From NCBI GenBank assembly GCA_030625885.1, contig DAOUPZ010000023.1:1-59837 (forward strand): a stretch of DNA of 59,837 bases. Direction: 5' to 3'. This DNA is from Clostridia bacterium. Its GTDB lineage: Bacteria > Bacillota > DAOUPZ01. This document shows positions 1-10,585 of this stretch, piece after piece. The position numbers were made by a program, and so were the translations under genes. Under the pieces are notes generated by a model. That model worked only from the letters and a program-made list of their open reading frames with translations. It made no database searches and was not told where the DNA came from. Position 1 is the stretch's first letter. Every line of letters begins with the position of its first letter.

Positions 1-3000
1 GGTGTATCTATTCCGTCACCACTGATAGTGAATACATTGTCCACTACTGGTGCTATTACACCGATGCCTATTACATTTGTACAGCGATTGTACCACGTAC
101 TCGTACCATCATCATAATTACGATAGATTCTTATTGAGGAATGGTTTCCATCATCGTCTACATCATCTATTTCCACACCTTCTACTTCATAAGTAACTAA
201 ATAGTCATCTGAACTGATTTCCGCTATCGGCACTGTCAAGCATGCTCCCATAGGTATATCTTCAAACCCATCTGTGGTGGTAATCTTTATCTCTAAATCT
301 GTTCCTGTTATGCCTGCTTCTGTTAGTAATGTACTCAGCAATACACCTGTACAACTTTCGGCTTCATCTACACTTTTATGCAGATAGGATGCTGTTGTTG
401 CTGTCATTCCTTTTAACGCATCCATTGTATATCCAATTGGTGTATCTATTCCGTCACCCGTTAATGTGAACACCGTATCTGCAGCTTCAAGTACCGGCGC
501 TTCATAATCGCCTGTTCCAACTACAATGCAATCTGTCCATTTTACCCACATGGAGTTGTTTTCTTCCACAACCAAACGTAAGGGTCCGAACTGATTGCCA
601 TCTTCGTATCCAGTGCTGTCAGTTTCTGGTACCAGCGGATACCCGTCCGTAGCATATGCTAGAATTATATCCTTGATTACCCCCTGGCTATTTTCCTTGC
701 CATACATCACTTGATCTATGTCACTGATTATTTGATTATAGTTGCTACCGCTAAATACTCGAATACTACTTGGAGTAGTTACCCCATCCTTTAACTCAAC
801 AACGTTATTAATTAAGTTCCATAATATAACACCTTCCAAATCATGCAGTCCATCTCCAGTATATGTACTGCGAATAATATGATCATTTAATGCTTCTAAT
901 TGCTTAAGGGTGAAAGTCCGCGGCTCTTTTACTTCAGAACCCGTTACACGCAGTACCGCTTGATCCTGATACTCCGAATAAAGACCATGATCATGCTTCC
1001 AACTTGTTCCTTCCTCTGCTTCGATGATTATTTCTACCACATCTTTAATACAATTTCCACTATTATCAAAATCAGTATTATCTTTTTGCCCAATAATTAA
1101 CTGCAGAGGCCCACCTTTATTATGAGCATCAGAACTGTAACCATCAGATTCACTACCAGGAACAAGCGGTAAATTGTTTTTACCATAAGCTAACATTACT
1201 TTTAAATCATTTGCATTGTTATCTGTATTTATATAATCGGCTTTTGCTATTTCTTCTAATGTAAATGTTTTGCTGAACTCATCACTAGCAACTATTGTCA
1301 CTCCACTTGCAGTAGCCTGCAACCCTACTTCTTGGCGCAAATATTCATACAAATTAATCCCGCGATATATATCACTATATCCTTCGGTGCTGCTTTTTGC
1401 TAGATAGTAATCATCTGTCATAATATAATTCTGCAGCGCTTCCACTTCATTTACGGTTAAAGTCTTAGAAGTACGAGCACCATCACCATGAATGGTTAAT
1501 GTCTGCGTGCCATATGTATTATACGGCGAAGTAAGATGTGCCCATTCATCTGTCTGAATTTTAACAGTAATTTCTTGAACGTTACTCATAATCAATCCCG
1601 GAGTAGCCGTAGTAGTTTGTCCAAAAATAACGCCTAACGGGCCACCGTCATTATGTTCAGCATATCCTGCTGCATCTCTATCCACAACCATAGGGTACCC
1701 ATTTTTGGCAAACGCCAGTACCGGCTTCATATTCTCCGCATCAGTAACTTCATTATTATAATTAGCATTTCTGATATCTTCCAAAGTAACCGTTTCCATA
1801 ACGCCTGAGCTATCTTTAAACGTTACTGTCCCCGTTGTCCCCGGTAAGCCAACTTGTTCGCTCAATAGATACCAAATGCCTACCCCTTCGTATAAATCAC
1901 AAATTTTATTACCATTGTACTCTTTAACAAAATAGGAGTCCTTAACACGAGCTTTGTCAGCTTCTGCTTCTGCTACAGCATAAACCATATCTTCGATATC
2001 CTTAACTGTCCAATCTTCCTGTTTAAGCAATGTGTCGTTATCATCTACTACTTTAACGGTAACCGGACTAGCAGCATCGGTATCATACGGTGCATAAGAA
2101 TGTATGCAATAATCAGCATCATTGCCAATAATTATTTTTTTTGCAAATTGAACCTGATTGGAGCCGTTGGTATCATTATAATCTTTTTTACCGGAAATAA
2201 TGCGCAGCGGACCGCCATCATTTCCTATTCCTGCAATGTATCCTTCATCGGCCGGACGTGATACATAAGGATAGCCATTAAACCCATATGCCAATAAAAC
2301 CGGGCACCCTGTTTTTTCAGGCTGGATATTGGAACCATCAAAAGAACCATCACCCAGATCTGCTGGATCTTTTTGATAATAACCATACTGGGAAGCATCT
2401 TTAATATCTTTAATTGTTTTTGGCTGGAATGCATAGTTGTCAGCTGCAATAAATTGTACCGTTGTATTTTCATCTATACTAGCATCCAGTCCAGCATCAA
2501 GCAGCAAATCCCATAATTTTACACCTTTATAATCATTATAGTACCAGTAATTCTCACTGTTGGAGAGACTGTAGCGATCTTCATACTGAATATCTATCAT
2601 TGCTTCAAGATCCGCTACCGAATAATTCTTTTCATGTCCCAATCCAGAGCCAGTTATAGTAACAAGATAATTCGTTAAATCAGGATTATTGTACGGCACT
2701 TGATCATGCTCATAATGACTCTCAGATTTGGTTACGTATATTTTATTAACCCGTGAAAATTCTACCGCCTGCTCATCAGCAGTTGCTTGTCCGACAACCA
2801 GTTTAAAAGGCCCATTGTCATTCCCTTTGTCAGCGTCATAACCAACATCAGTGTTGCTATATACCAAAGGCAGTTCATTAACACCGTATGCGACTATCAT
2901 CTGCAGGTTATTAGCTTCAGTTGTATTGTTCAAATAATCCGTTTTACGAACTTCATCTAATGTATATTCTCCAATATCATTTCCTGATTTATCTTTAAAA

Positions 3001-4364
3001 ATGACAGTTTGTGCATCTGATGTCAATGTTACAAAATTATCAAGCAAATAGGAAACAGTAATTCCCTCATAAGTGTTCTGCTTTGCTTCACCAGCAATGC
3101 TTTCTGCATAAGTACCCCGGAACAAACCATCATTTGCCTCTTCTATCTGAGGTACGGAAATAGCTCGGTAATTTTCCACTCCCGGTCCTTCAATTGTCAA
3201 CGTAGCAGTAGTAATATCATCAATATTATATGGGTTTCCTTCATTAGTATAGGTGATATGTTTATACGGACTAGTGGTAAAGTCTATATCTTCACTTCCA
3301 TCAATACGAATGCCAATAATGTTTTTGAATACCGTGTTAAACTCATTTTCCGTCTTAAGCTTACGGTAAATACGCAATTCTTTATTGATACCGTCATACG
3401 CTTCCCCATCAACTTCATATGCCAGTACATATTTTAAGCTTGGATTTTTAATATCTTCCTGTTTTTGCGGATCTATGGGATATGTATCTGCATCACTGTT
3501 AATAAATTGAACATCTGCGTCTTGATTTGCGATCCCTACTACATCCTGCAGGATATAACATAAATCTACGCCTTTGACATGGACTGTTTTTGAACCGCTA
3601 CTGCTGTTATATTGATAATCTTCATCTATTTGATATGCCGCTGGCATTGCTTTAAGCTGCGCGATGGTAAATCCTGTTTCAGTTGCAACACCATTACCAT
3701 CTATTGTGATAACTACGGGGCGTTCTTCGCCAACAACAATGCGAACCAAATCTCTTGCCCAACCAGATTGATTGGTATCATCAATGCTCTGTTGCCCAAA
3801 CACAGCTCGAGGTCTATGATCATCCAAATCGCTTTCCGTTAATTCCCGGTCCTGGCTCTGCCAATCCACTGGCGGATTAAAGACTTCCTGACCAAGGGAT
3901 ATCAATTCAGCTTTATAAAAATCTATCATTGGCGCAACAATCTGCCCACTTGCTTCCGTAAAGTCTGAATAATAGTACGCATTCTTTAATTCACTTACTG
4001 TTCTATGAGTTTTAAAAGTATCCAAGCATTCAAATGTTACGGTATAATCTTGATCCGTTTTTAAATTAGCTTCACCAATCAAAGAAAAAAGGTCATATCC
4101 TTTAGCTTTCGTTATCTTATGAAAACTCCAAGTATTATTGGAAGAATAATACCTCTCTACCATTTCAGTTTTATGTTCTTCCCAATATGATTCATGAATA
4201 ATGACATCTTGCTCAAGGCCTGTCCCTGTGATGGTCAGTACAACCGGATCTTCCTCCGCCCACGCCGTTTGCGGCGTAACCATTCCAAAAAATCCCGCGA
4301 TCATACTTAAAACAAGCAAACAAGCCAAAAATTTATTCCATCCTGCTTTTCTCATCATTTGCAC
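1..4364 (-). CDS. Secreted repeat protein of degenerate molybdopterin-domain-like units (partial, runs off left edge)
   Basis: An uninterrupted minus-strand frame of about 1450 codons continues past base 1. I chose the GTG at 4364 because GGGAG lies about 8 nt upstream; ATGs at 4358 and 4355 are alternatives. A signal peptide is clear: basic MRKAGWNK, a hydrophobic core, then a TAWA/EE cleavage site. The mature part holds at least eight units of 170-200 residues starting near bases 4250, 3715, 3210, 2665, 2060, 1510, 960 and 470, and a ninth starts near 40. Each unit runs: beta strand with TGxG, 'LxELxAM', 'GVxLxxLL', 'VxF', 'LAYGxNGxPLV', 'GYxxxxxNxGGPLRLVxGQ', and a closing 'VxxIxV'. This order is that of the sulfite oxidase/YedY molybdopterin domain, but I see no cysteine where the Mo ligand should be. 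I infer a structural or binding surface protein rather than an enzyme. The C-terminus, and any cell-wall anchor, is outside the window. Confidence 0.8.
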   Translation of the reverse strand, partial: MQMMRKAGWNKFLACLLVLSMIAGFFGMVTPQTAWAEEDPVVLTITGTGLEQDVIIHESYWEEHKTEMVERYYSSNNTWSFHKITKAKGYDLFSLIGEANLKTDQDYTVTFECLDTFKTHRTVSELKNAYYYSDFTEASGQIVAPMIDFYKAELISLGQEVFNPPVDWQSQDRELTESDLDDHRPRAVFGQQSIDDTNQSGWARDLVRIVVGEERPVVITIDGNGVATETGFTIAQLKAMPAAYQIDEDYQYNSSSGSKTVHVKGVDLCYILQDVVGIANQDADVQFINSDADTYPIDPQKQEDIKNPSLKYVLAYEVDGEAYDGINKELRIYRKLKTENEFNTVFKNIIGIRIDGSEDIDFTTSPYKHITYTNEGNPYNIDDITTATLTIEGPGVENYRAISVPQIEEANDGLFRGTYAESIAGEAKQNTYEGITVSYLLDNFVTLTSDAQTVIFKDKSGNDIGEYTLDEVRKTDYLNNTTEANNLQMIVAYGVNELPLVYSNTDVGYDADKGNDNGPFKLVVGQATADEQAVEFSRVNKIYVTKSESHYEHDQVPYNNPDLTNYLVTITGSGLGHEKNYSVADLEAMIDIQYEDRYSLSNSENYWYYNDYKGVKLWDLLLDAGLDASIDENTTVQFIAADNYAFQPKTIKDIKDASQYGYYQKDPADLGDGSFDGSNIQPEKTGCPVLLAYGFNGYPYVSRPADEGYIAGIGNDGGPLRIISGKKDYNDTNGSNQVQFAKKIIIGNDADYCIHSYAPYDTDAASPVTVKVVDDNDTLLKQEDWTVKDIEDMVYAVAEAEADKARVKDSYFVKEYNGNKICDLYEGVGIWYLLSEQVGLPGTTGTVTFKDSSGVMETVTLEDIRNANYNNEVTDAENMKPVLAFAKNGYPMVVDRDAAGYAEHNDGGPLGVIFGQTTTATPGLIMSNVQEITVKIQTDEWAHLTSPYNTYGTQTLTIHGDGARTSKTLTVNEVEALQNYIMTDDYYLAKSSTEGYSDIYRGINLYEYLRQEVGLQATASGVTIVASDEFSKTFTLEEIAKADYINTDNNANDLKVMLAYGKNNLPLVPGSESDGYSSDAHNKGGPLQLIIGQKDNTDFDNSGNCIKDVVEIIIEAEEGTSWKHDHGLYSEYQDQAVLRVTGSEVKEPRTFTLKQLEALNDHIIRSTYTGDGLHDLEGVILWNLINNVVELKDGVTTPSSIRVFSGSNYNQIISDIDQVMYGKENSQGVIKDIILAYATDGYPLVPETDSTGYEDGNQFGPLRLVVEENNSMWVKWTDCIVVGTGDYEAPVLEAADTVFTLTGDGIDTPIGYTMDALKGMTATTASYLHKSVDEAESCTGVLLSTLLTEAGITGTDLEIKITTTDGFEDIPMGACLTVPIAEISSDDYLVTYEVEGVEIDDVDDDGNHSSIRIYRNYDDGTSTWYNRCTNVIGIGVIAPVVDNVFTISGDGIDT

Positions 4365-4480
4365 AAATTTCTCTCCCTTCGTCGTTGGTTATTGCTTATT
4401 TGAATTTACCAAAACATTAAACGGCAAATCACCTCCCTATCTATTTAAAAATTAATAAATTAATATAAAATAAATCATAA

Positions 4481-4627
4481 AAAAATAAGCAAACCGTGTT
4501 TGGTTTGCTTGTATAAAAATGATCTCCTTTCCAAACACGGGAGGCCATGCCGTTTCCAGCACCACCTATCGCTTTACCGTCATAGGATTTCCCTTTAGAA
4601 CAGTAAAGTCGGAGAAATAGCTATTCT
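4481..4627 (-). promoter_or_regulatory. Structured leader with mutually exclusive terminator and antiterminator (candidate riboswitch)
   Basis: On the minus strand, a hairpin with a GAAA tetraloop (TGCTG/CGGCA, 4547-4560) and a CCTAT/ATAGG stem are followed by CCGTGTTTGG (4531-4540). That decamer is exactly complementary to CCAAACACGG at 4494-4503, which is part of an intrinsic terminator (arms AAGCAAACC/GGTTTGCTT, 4487-4510, then a U-run). Pairing of the decamers would disrupt the terminator. A CUUUACUG segment near 4612 can also pair with CGGUAAAG in the apical loop near 4577. The class is not identified: motifs only loosely recall c-di-GMP-I or Moco RNAs. The target is the repeat surface protein, whose start is about 120 nt downstream of the terminator. 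Confidence 0.6.
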
Positions 4628-4687
4628 TTTTTAATAATAAATTAATAAACAAATTACATTTCACAGTTATATTTTCTATGCAAAATA

Positions 4688-5437
4688 CTAATTTCCTTCT
4701 AATAATGACAATTTTTTCATCATCTTTATGCTTTCAATACCCTCTCGCAGCACATTTTCCTGCTGCGGCCTCCGCTTAATCGTTTCCTCTAACGCTTGAA
4801 TGATATAACACCAGACTCGTTCCTCTATCTTTCTACCCGTTTCTTTCTGGTAATATCTTATCAACGCCTCAACGATAGCAAACTTCCATTCCGCAAACGA
4901 GGGGTCATTATTCAAAATAAAACTACATAATTCCCCCAAATCGCGAGCCGGATCCCCCCAATGCTTGCTTTCAAAATCAATCCCGTAAAATTCATTTTCA
5001 TAATAAATAAAATTACGCAAATTCGCGTCCTGAATCAAAAGTACTTTTCCTGCTTCATTTAAGGTTAACTGATGGTAACTTGCCAACCAAACAGCCAATC
5101 TCTCAATCCACCTATTGCTATCACTCTGACGTTTTCCCAGTAGATCTACAAGTAATACCCCTGGAATATATTCCATAACAATCATCCCCGGAATATGCCA
5201 AATAACCTGCGGTACACCCATACGATGCATTAATAAACAACGCAACACATTGGCTTCTTCTCTACTTTTAACCTCATCCATAATCACTTTAACGACGACT
5301 TTTAGCGTCTGACCCGTTTTAAGCCGTACATCAACACCATACACCTCATTACGCCGACTAAAAAAATGTTCAACATTTAATATCTTCTCAATCTCCGGCC
5401 ACTGCATCAATTTTTCCTGCCATTTTTCCCCTTGCAT
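4688..5437 (-). CDS. Kinase-fold protein (APH/KdkA-like)
   Basis: This 249-residue soluble protein has protein-kinase-like fold signatures. An N-lobe 'VVVKV' lysine strand (about residue 48) is followed by a hinge 'MIVMEYIPG', a catalytic loop 'IQDANLRNFI' (about residues 135-145), and a metal site 'GIDFE'. The catalytic-loop histidine seen in aminoglycoside phosphotransferases (HGDLHPGN) is Gln here, while Asp and Asn are kept, so activity is plausible but unproven. A GGAGG Shine-Dalgarno precedes the ATG. It lies 30 bp downstream of the molybdate transporter gene in the same direction, so the two are probably co-transcribed. Its substrate cannot be told from sequence; small-molecule, lipid A/sugar or protein kinase activity are all possible. 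Confidence 0.6.
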   Translation of the reverse strand: MQGEKWQEKLMQWPEIEKILNVEHFFSRRNEVYGVDVRLKTGQTLKVVVKVIMDEVKSREEANVLRCLLMHRMGVPQVIWHIPGMIVMEYIPGVLLVDLLGKRQSDSNRWIERLAVWLASYHQLTLNEAGKVLLIQDANLRNFIYYENEFYGIDFESKHWGDPARDLGELCSFILNNDPSFAEWKFAIVEALIRYYQKETGRKIEERVWCYIIQALEETIKRRPQQENVLREGIESIKMMKKLSLLEGN

Positions 5438-5467
5438 AATATCACCTCCGCCTTTAGCCTTTAGGTC

Positions 5468-6580
5468 TTAGTTCCCCTTCTTCCTTTCAACCAAATAATA
5501 AAACGCCATCCCTGCTGCATACCCCGCTGCCATATTGAAAACAACTGCCAGAACCGTCGTAAGGAACAAACTCTTGACGCCCTCCTGATCAACCCCTTTA
5601 GTCAATTTACCCAGTTCAATACCCACAAACAGCATCATAGCGCCCACAATGCTCATAGGAAAAATAGTAAATAAATTTTTAATCGATTGGGCTAGAAACA
5701 GTCCTAACCCTACTTCAATCAGACCCTCCATAATGGCTGACCCTCCCGTACGGGCCCCAAAATAGTATTGTCCTGCCAATCCCCCTGCACCATGGCACTG
5801 GGGCATACCGCCAAACAGCGGAACAATTAAATTCATAAATCCCATATTCAGCATTAATTTCTTTTCTGAAATTTTCTGATCTGCCTGCTCCGGAAAATAT
5901 TCCCGCAGAAGTGCTGCCGTGGCAATCACCGCATTAGACAACGTTAACGGCATCTGGGCAATACCCGCTAAAACAAAACCTTCATAAATATTTTTAAGAG
6001 AGGGTAATGTAAAATGCGGAAAGCTAAAGGAAAATTGGACAATATGCTTCATATCATGTTGAAAGAACATGATCCCAATACCAAGACCCATTAACACAAT
6101 TGAAGCCGGTAATTTCTCATTTTTCCCTAATAAAATGAGAACTATAATGGCAATCAGGCCCAGAGCAACGCCCGCATCATTGATCATTTTAATCCCTGAC
6201 CACGCCAATGTAATTCCTAAAGCCAGCTGGATCCCCCGAATCACCGGTTTAGGCGTTATTTTGACCAGTTTATTGACCAAACCAGAAAAAGCAATGATCA
6301 CCCAGGTAAATCCCAGCGCAATCCCGGTTCCCTGCACCATCGCCGGATTCCATTTATCCGCAATCGCAATGGCTGCGACTACTTTTTTAGGCTGCAAGGG
6401 CATCGGTAAATTGTAGATGAATCCTAATGTTATATTCGAGAGTCCAAACATAATCAGCATGGAAGCTGGATCCATTTCCACCACTACAATATAACCAATG
6501 ACTAGCGGAAGCAGCGTACCAAAATCCCCCATCGATCCCGCCAATTCCCTAAGCGAAAATTCATAACCTCGTATCTTCAT
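5468..6580 (-). CDS. MOT1-type molybdate/sulfate transporter
   Basis: This 370-residue polytopic membrane protein has about 10-12 hydrophobic segments. It opens with 'FSLRELAGSMGDFGTLLPL' and later has 'PMPLQPKKVVAAIAIAD' and 'GGMPQCHGAGGLAGQYYFGARTGG', which are the two signature blocks of the MOT1 molybdate transporter family (SulP-related, without a STAS domain). Length fits the family. GGAGG lies just upstream of the ATG. High-affinity molybdate uptake is the family role and would feed the Moco genes at 28.6-34.6 kb. Sulfate or another oxyanion is possible, but the near-invariant Gln/Pro-rich motifs favour molybdate. About 600 bp without genes lies upstream. Confidence 0.85.
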   Translation of the reverse strand: MKIRGYEFSLRELAGSMGDFGTLLPLVIGYIVVVEMDPASMLIMFGLSNITLGFIYNLPMPLQPKKVVAAIAIADKWNPAMVQGTGIALGFTWVIIAFSGLVNKLVKITPKPVIRGIQLALGITLAWSGIKMINDAGVALGLIAIIVLILLGKNEKLPASIVLMGLGIGIMFFQHDMKHIVQFSFSFPHFTLPSLKNIYEGFVLAGIAQMPLTLSNAVIATAALLREYFPEQADQKISEKKLMLNMGFMNLIVPLFGGMPQCHGAGGLAGQYYFGARTGGSAIMEGLIEVGLGLFLAQSIKNLFTIFPMSIVGAMMLFVGIELGKLTKGVDQEGVKSLFLTTVLAVVFNMAAGYAAGMAFYYLVERKKGN

Positions 6581-6729
6581 TTTGGTATTTCCTCCAAACT
6601 TTTTTCATTACAACATAAATCATGAGCAACTAAAATCTACTGATACACCCGTTATGAGAAATAGAGCTCTATTATCTTTTAATTAACACTTGAATAGTTA
6701 ACAGTTAAAAAGGCAAAAAACTAAAACAA

Positions 6730-6879
6730 CTTAGGCATGGTTATGCTGGAAGGCATCTTATTGCGTCGATGGTCTCAACCATACTACATATCAACCACCC
6801 TACTTCAAGCGTATAATCTTTCTATATTGCAAAAAATTCTTTAGCTTAGAAGATACCTGGAAGCATAACCATGCCTAAG
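6730..6879. repeat. 150-bp hairpin repeat, family B, copy 1
   Basis: The ends are inverted repeats: CTTAGGCATGGTTATGCT at the left is matched exactly (18 of 18) by the right end read on the other strand. The match resumes as AGGCATCTT versus AGGTATCTT after a four-base symmetric interruption. The core holds GCGTCGATGGTCTCAAC. It is clearly related to 57080-57228 and more distantly to 6917-7064. There is no coding potential. Confidence 0.8.
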
Positions 6880-6916
6880 CACAAACTTCACAAATATCAT
6901 ATAAATCCAAACCCAA

Positions 6917-7064
6917 CTTGGACATAGTTATGCTGAAAGACAATTTTTGGCGTCGGTGAAATAACCCTTTACTTCTTCCTCAAATAATCTACAGTACACT
7001 AATTTACGCCTTGCACATTCTTCTTTAGCTTCAGAAATTGGCTGTAAGCATATCTATGCCCCAG
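6917..7064. repeat. 150-bp hairpin repeat, family B, diverged copy 2
   Basis: It has the same design as the neighbouring copy, starting 37 bp beyond it: CATAGTTATGCT at the left, GCATATCTATGCC at the right, and a shared 'TTCTTTAGCTT' towards the right end. The core has diverged and only the GCGTCG block is still recognisable. The rest of the 6581-7187 intergenic stretch is AT-rich, and I see no gene in it. Confidence 0.65.
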
Positions 7065-7187
7065 CACAATCTATATTTTCCCATTACATACACAAAAGGA
7101 AAGGAAGCCCCTTCCCTATATATTTACGCTTATAAATTATATTCCTTCATTTTCTATAAAAAAAGTTTTAAATAACCAGCTAAATTT

Positions 7188-7550
7188 TCACATACTCCGG
7201 GAAGCCACTACATCAATACCAGTCCCCAAAATATTTTCTACGATAATCATACCAATCTGAACAGGTCCTTCCACTTCAATCTCATTCAACACCCTCATAC
7301 ATTCCCGAATTTTATTTTTAGGAATATCCTGTGCTGTTCTTACAGGCAATCTATCTAAAGCTGCATTTTTAATTTTTACCGTCGTTGTCAATACTCGGGT
7401 AGGATTCGTTAACTCTTTAATGCCATAGCTTTCTCCTTTAGGACATTGATTCCCTGTCACAATATATTCATTCGGCGCATCCTCTTTTTGTGCTACTGAT
7501 AAATGACAACCAATAGGGCAAAGAATGCATATCATTTCTTTTGCTTCCAT
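7188..7550 (-). CDS. DUF1667 cysteine-rich protein
   Basis: This 120-residue protein starts 'MICILCPIGCHLSV' and continues with 'GNQCPKGESYG', then 'PTRVLTTTVKI'. This matches the DUF1667 family, whose four conserved cysteines (CxxCPxGC and C-P-K-G) look like a metal or Fe-S site. Family members usually sit beside FAD-dependent glycerol-3-phosphate or NAD(P)-type dehydrogenases and are thought to be their small partner. No such dehydrogenase is adjacent here, so it is an orphan copy in this window. GGAGG is placed 8 nt before the ATG. Its biochemical function is not established. Confidence 0.85.
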   Translation of the reverse strand: MEAKEMICILCPIGCHLSVAQKEDAPNEYIVTGNQCPKGESYGIKELTNPTRVLTTTVKIKNAALDRLPVRTAQDIPKNKIRECMRVLNEIEVEGPVQIGMIIVENILGTGIDVVASRSM

Positions 7551-7732
7551 ATCCTACGCCTCCTTTTCTAAAGCAATAAATCGTCAAATGGTAAAGTCGG
7601 AGTCCATTCACTTCCATTAAATTAATAATCATATAAAACACGTACCTATATGTAAGAAAACAATTCTATTATTCATGAAAAAATCCTGCCAAGAAGCAAG
7701 AATGTTTTAACAGCAAGTCACTATCGTGCTAT

Positions 7733-7755
7733 TAAAAAAACGGCTTTCGCCGTCT
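7733..7755 (-). terminator. Intrinsic terminator after the 186-residue gene
   Basis: The hairpin ACGGC/GCCGT with a four-base loop is followed on the minus strand by a run of seven to eight U. It lies just beyond the stop of the gene ending at 7789. Confidence 0.8.
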
Positions 7756-7788
7756 TTTCATAACTTATGTTTCTTCAACACATTCACA

Positions 7789-8349
7789 TCATTGAATCTC
7801 ACCATTTATCTCATAATAACAGGGCATAATGACTTCTCCAATTTTCTTTAGATTTAATTCCAGTTCATGATAAACGTTCCAATAAAGCTTAGAAAGCTCG
7901 ATGGTCAAGTGTTTATTTTTTTCTCCCAAGGCCACATCAATAATCTCCTGTTCAAGTGGAGAAATATCCACCATCCTAATAAACTCACTGCCTTCCTGAG
8001 AAATAGAATATTTCTTCACAAAATCATCTCTGATAAACAGCTTATTAAACGGCACATCAACAACTTTCAGTTTTTCATTAATAAATCCCCGGGCAACTAA
8101 TTCTTGTAAATCATCCATTATTTCCTGACTAAAAGCGCCCTGAGTACGTTTTAAAAAACAATAATTAAATCCATGGGCATAATTTTTCTTTCTCCCGTAA
8201 TATTGTGCCAAACAGATAATCCATTCCAGACGTTCTAAACTTTTTACTTCGTGTTCCTTGGGATGAGAAATATGATAAAGCAAATATAAAAGCAACCGCT
8301 GATTATTCACTTTATATTTCACATGATCCATCTGCCCCGCCATCCACAT
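7789..8349 (-). CDS. Uncharacterised 186-residue protein, possibly related to the Panacea/SocA-like (DUF4065) fold
   Basis: This is a soluble, mixed-charge protein. Residues 40-95 ('LERLEWIICLAQYYGR', 'FLKRTQGAFSQEIMDDL', 'LVARGFI') loosely resemble the layout of Panacea/DUF4065 antitoxin-like domains, where a helix with a Tyr-Gly motif is followed by 'GP/AxSxxIxxDLxxLxxxGxI'. The similarity is weak and I do not assign a function. No toxin-like partner is adjacent; it is flanked by the groEL terminator on one side and its own terminator on the other, so it is a single-gene unit. An AT-rich promoter-like region (8360-8420) precedes it. Confidence 0.6.
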   Translation of the reverse strand: MWMAGQMDHVKYKVNNQRLLLYLLYHISHPKEHEVKSLERLEWIICLAQYYGRKKNYAHGFNYCFLKRTQGAFSQEIMDDLQELVARGFINEKLKVVDVPFNKLFIRDDFVKKYSISQEGSEFIRMVDISPLEQEIIDVALGEKNKHLTIELSKLYWNVYHELELNLKKIGEVIMPCYYEINGEIQ

Positions 8350-8459
8350 CAGTCCCCTTTTTGATTTTATAATGATATTATATTATTAATCATATCATAT
8401 TATATTATTATATATGCCAAAACATATATATGTCAAAATAATAATTTTGAAAACAAAAT

Positions 8460-8492
8460 GAAAAAACTCCCCACATAAATACGTGAGGAGTT
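8460..8492 (-). terminator. Intrinsic terminator of groESL
   Basis: ACTCC(T)CAC and GTGGGGAGT arms on the minus strand are followed by a U-run, a few bases after the groEL stop. Confidence 0.8.
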
Positions 8493-8505
8493 AAATACTT
8501 AATCA

Positions 8506-10161
<1,656 letters not shown>

Positions 10162-10185
10162 TCACCTTCCTTTAATTAATTTTAA

Positions 10186-10473
10186 TTAACCAACAATCGC
10201 TAAAATATCTTTTTCAGTAACAATTAAATATTCTTCGCCATCCGTTTTAAATTCTGTACCAGAATATTTAGAGAATACCACTCGATCCCCTACTTTAACT
10301 TCTAAAGCTAGTTTTTCTCCGTTTTCCAAAGTACGCCCACTGCCTACAGCAATAATTTCTCCCTCTTGAGGTCTTTCTTTTGAGGTATCTGGTAATACAA
10401 TACCACCTTTTGTCTTTTCTTCACGAGCCACAACTTTTAATACAACACGATCACCTAAAGGTCTAAGATTCAT
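10186..10473 (-). CDS. groES: Co-chaperonin GroES
   Basis: This 95-residue protein starts '[14 protein letters not shown]' and has the mobile loop '[16 protein letters not shown]' that docks on GroEL. The ATG at 10473 is chosen over an upstream in-frame start because GGAGGG lies 8 nt before it and the length then equals the usual 94-97. It is the first gene of the groESL operon. Regulation by the repressor HrcA is indicated by the CIRCE operator upstream; hrcA itself is not in the window. Confidence 0.98.
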   Translation of the reverse strand: MNLRPLGDRVVLKVVAREEKTKGGIVLPDTSKERPQEGEIIAVGSGRTLENGEKLALEVKVGDRVVFSKYSGTEFKTDGEEYLIVTEKDILAIVG

Positions 10474-10519
10474 GAAAATTACCCTCCTTCTTAAAATCAT
10501 TAGTCTCTTTGCAAACTTG

Positions 10520-10546
10520 TTAGCACTCTCTTGTGTTGAGTGCTAA
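10520..10546 (-). promoter_or_regulatory. CIRCE operator (HrcA site)
   Basis: There is a perfect match to the CIRCE consensus: TTAGCACTC, 9-nt spacer, GAGTGCTAA. It is placed between the promoter and groES, so binding of HrcA would block transcription until heat stress. Confidence 0.97.
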
Positions 10547-10556
10547 TCTAGTTAAT

Positions 10557-10585
10557 ATAATAGTTAAAGGTTTTGGGAAATGCAA
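10557..10585 (-). promoter_or_regulatory. Sigma-A promoter of groESL
   Basis: On the minus strand TTGCAT, exactly 17 nt, then TATTAT. The start site would fall about 7 nt further on, immediately before the CIRCE repeat, which fits repression by HrcA. Confidence 0.75.

Noticed and set aside
2225-4455. Several 60-85 codon ORFs within the left 4.4 kb
   Set aside because: All overlap the continuous minus-strand frame of the repeat surface protein or its leader.
4541-4627. c-di-GMP-I (GEMM) riboswitch
   Set aside because: GACGGUAAAGC resembles GACGCAAAGC, but the order of helices and the 3' half do not match; left unassigned.
6730-7064. CRISPR array
   Set aside because: Only two diverged 150-bp units with inverted ends; no short direct repeats or spacers, and no cas genes.
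7789-8349. Toxin-antitoxin system
   Set aside because: The Panacea-like resemblance is weak and no partner gene is adjacent.
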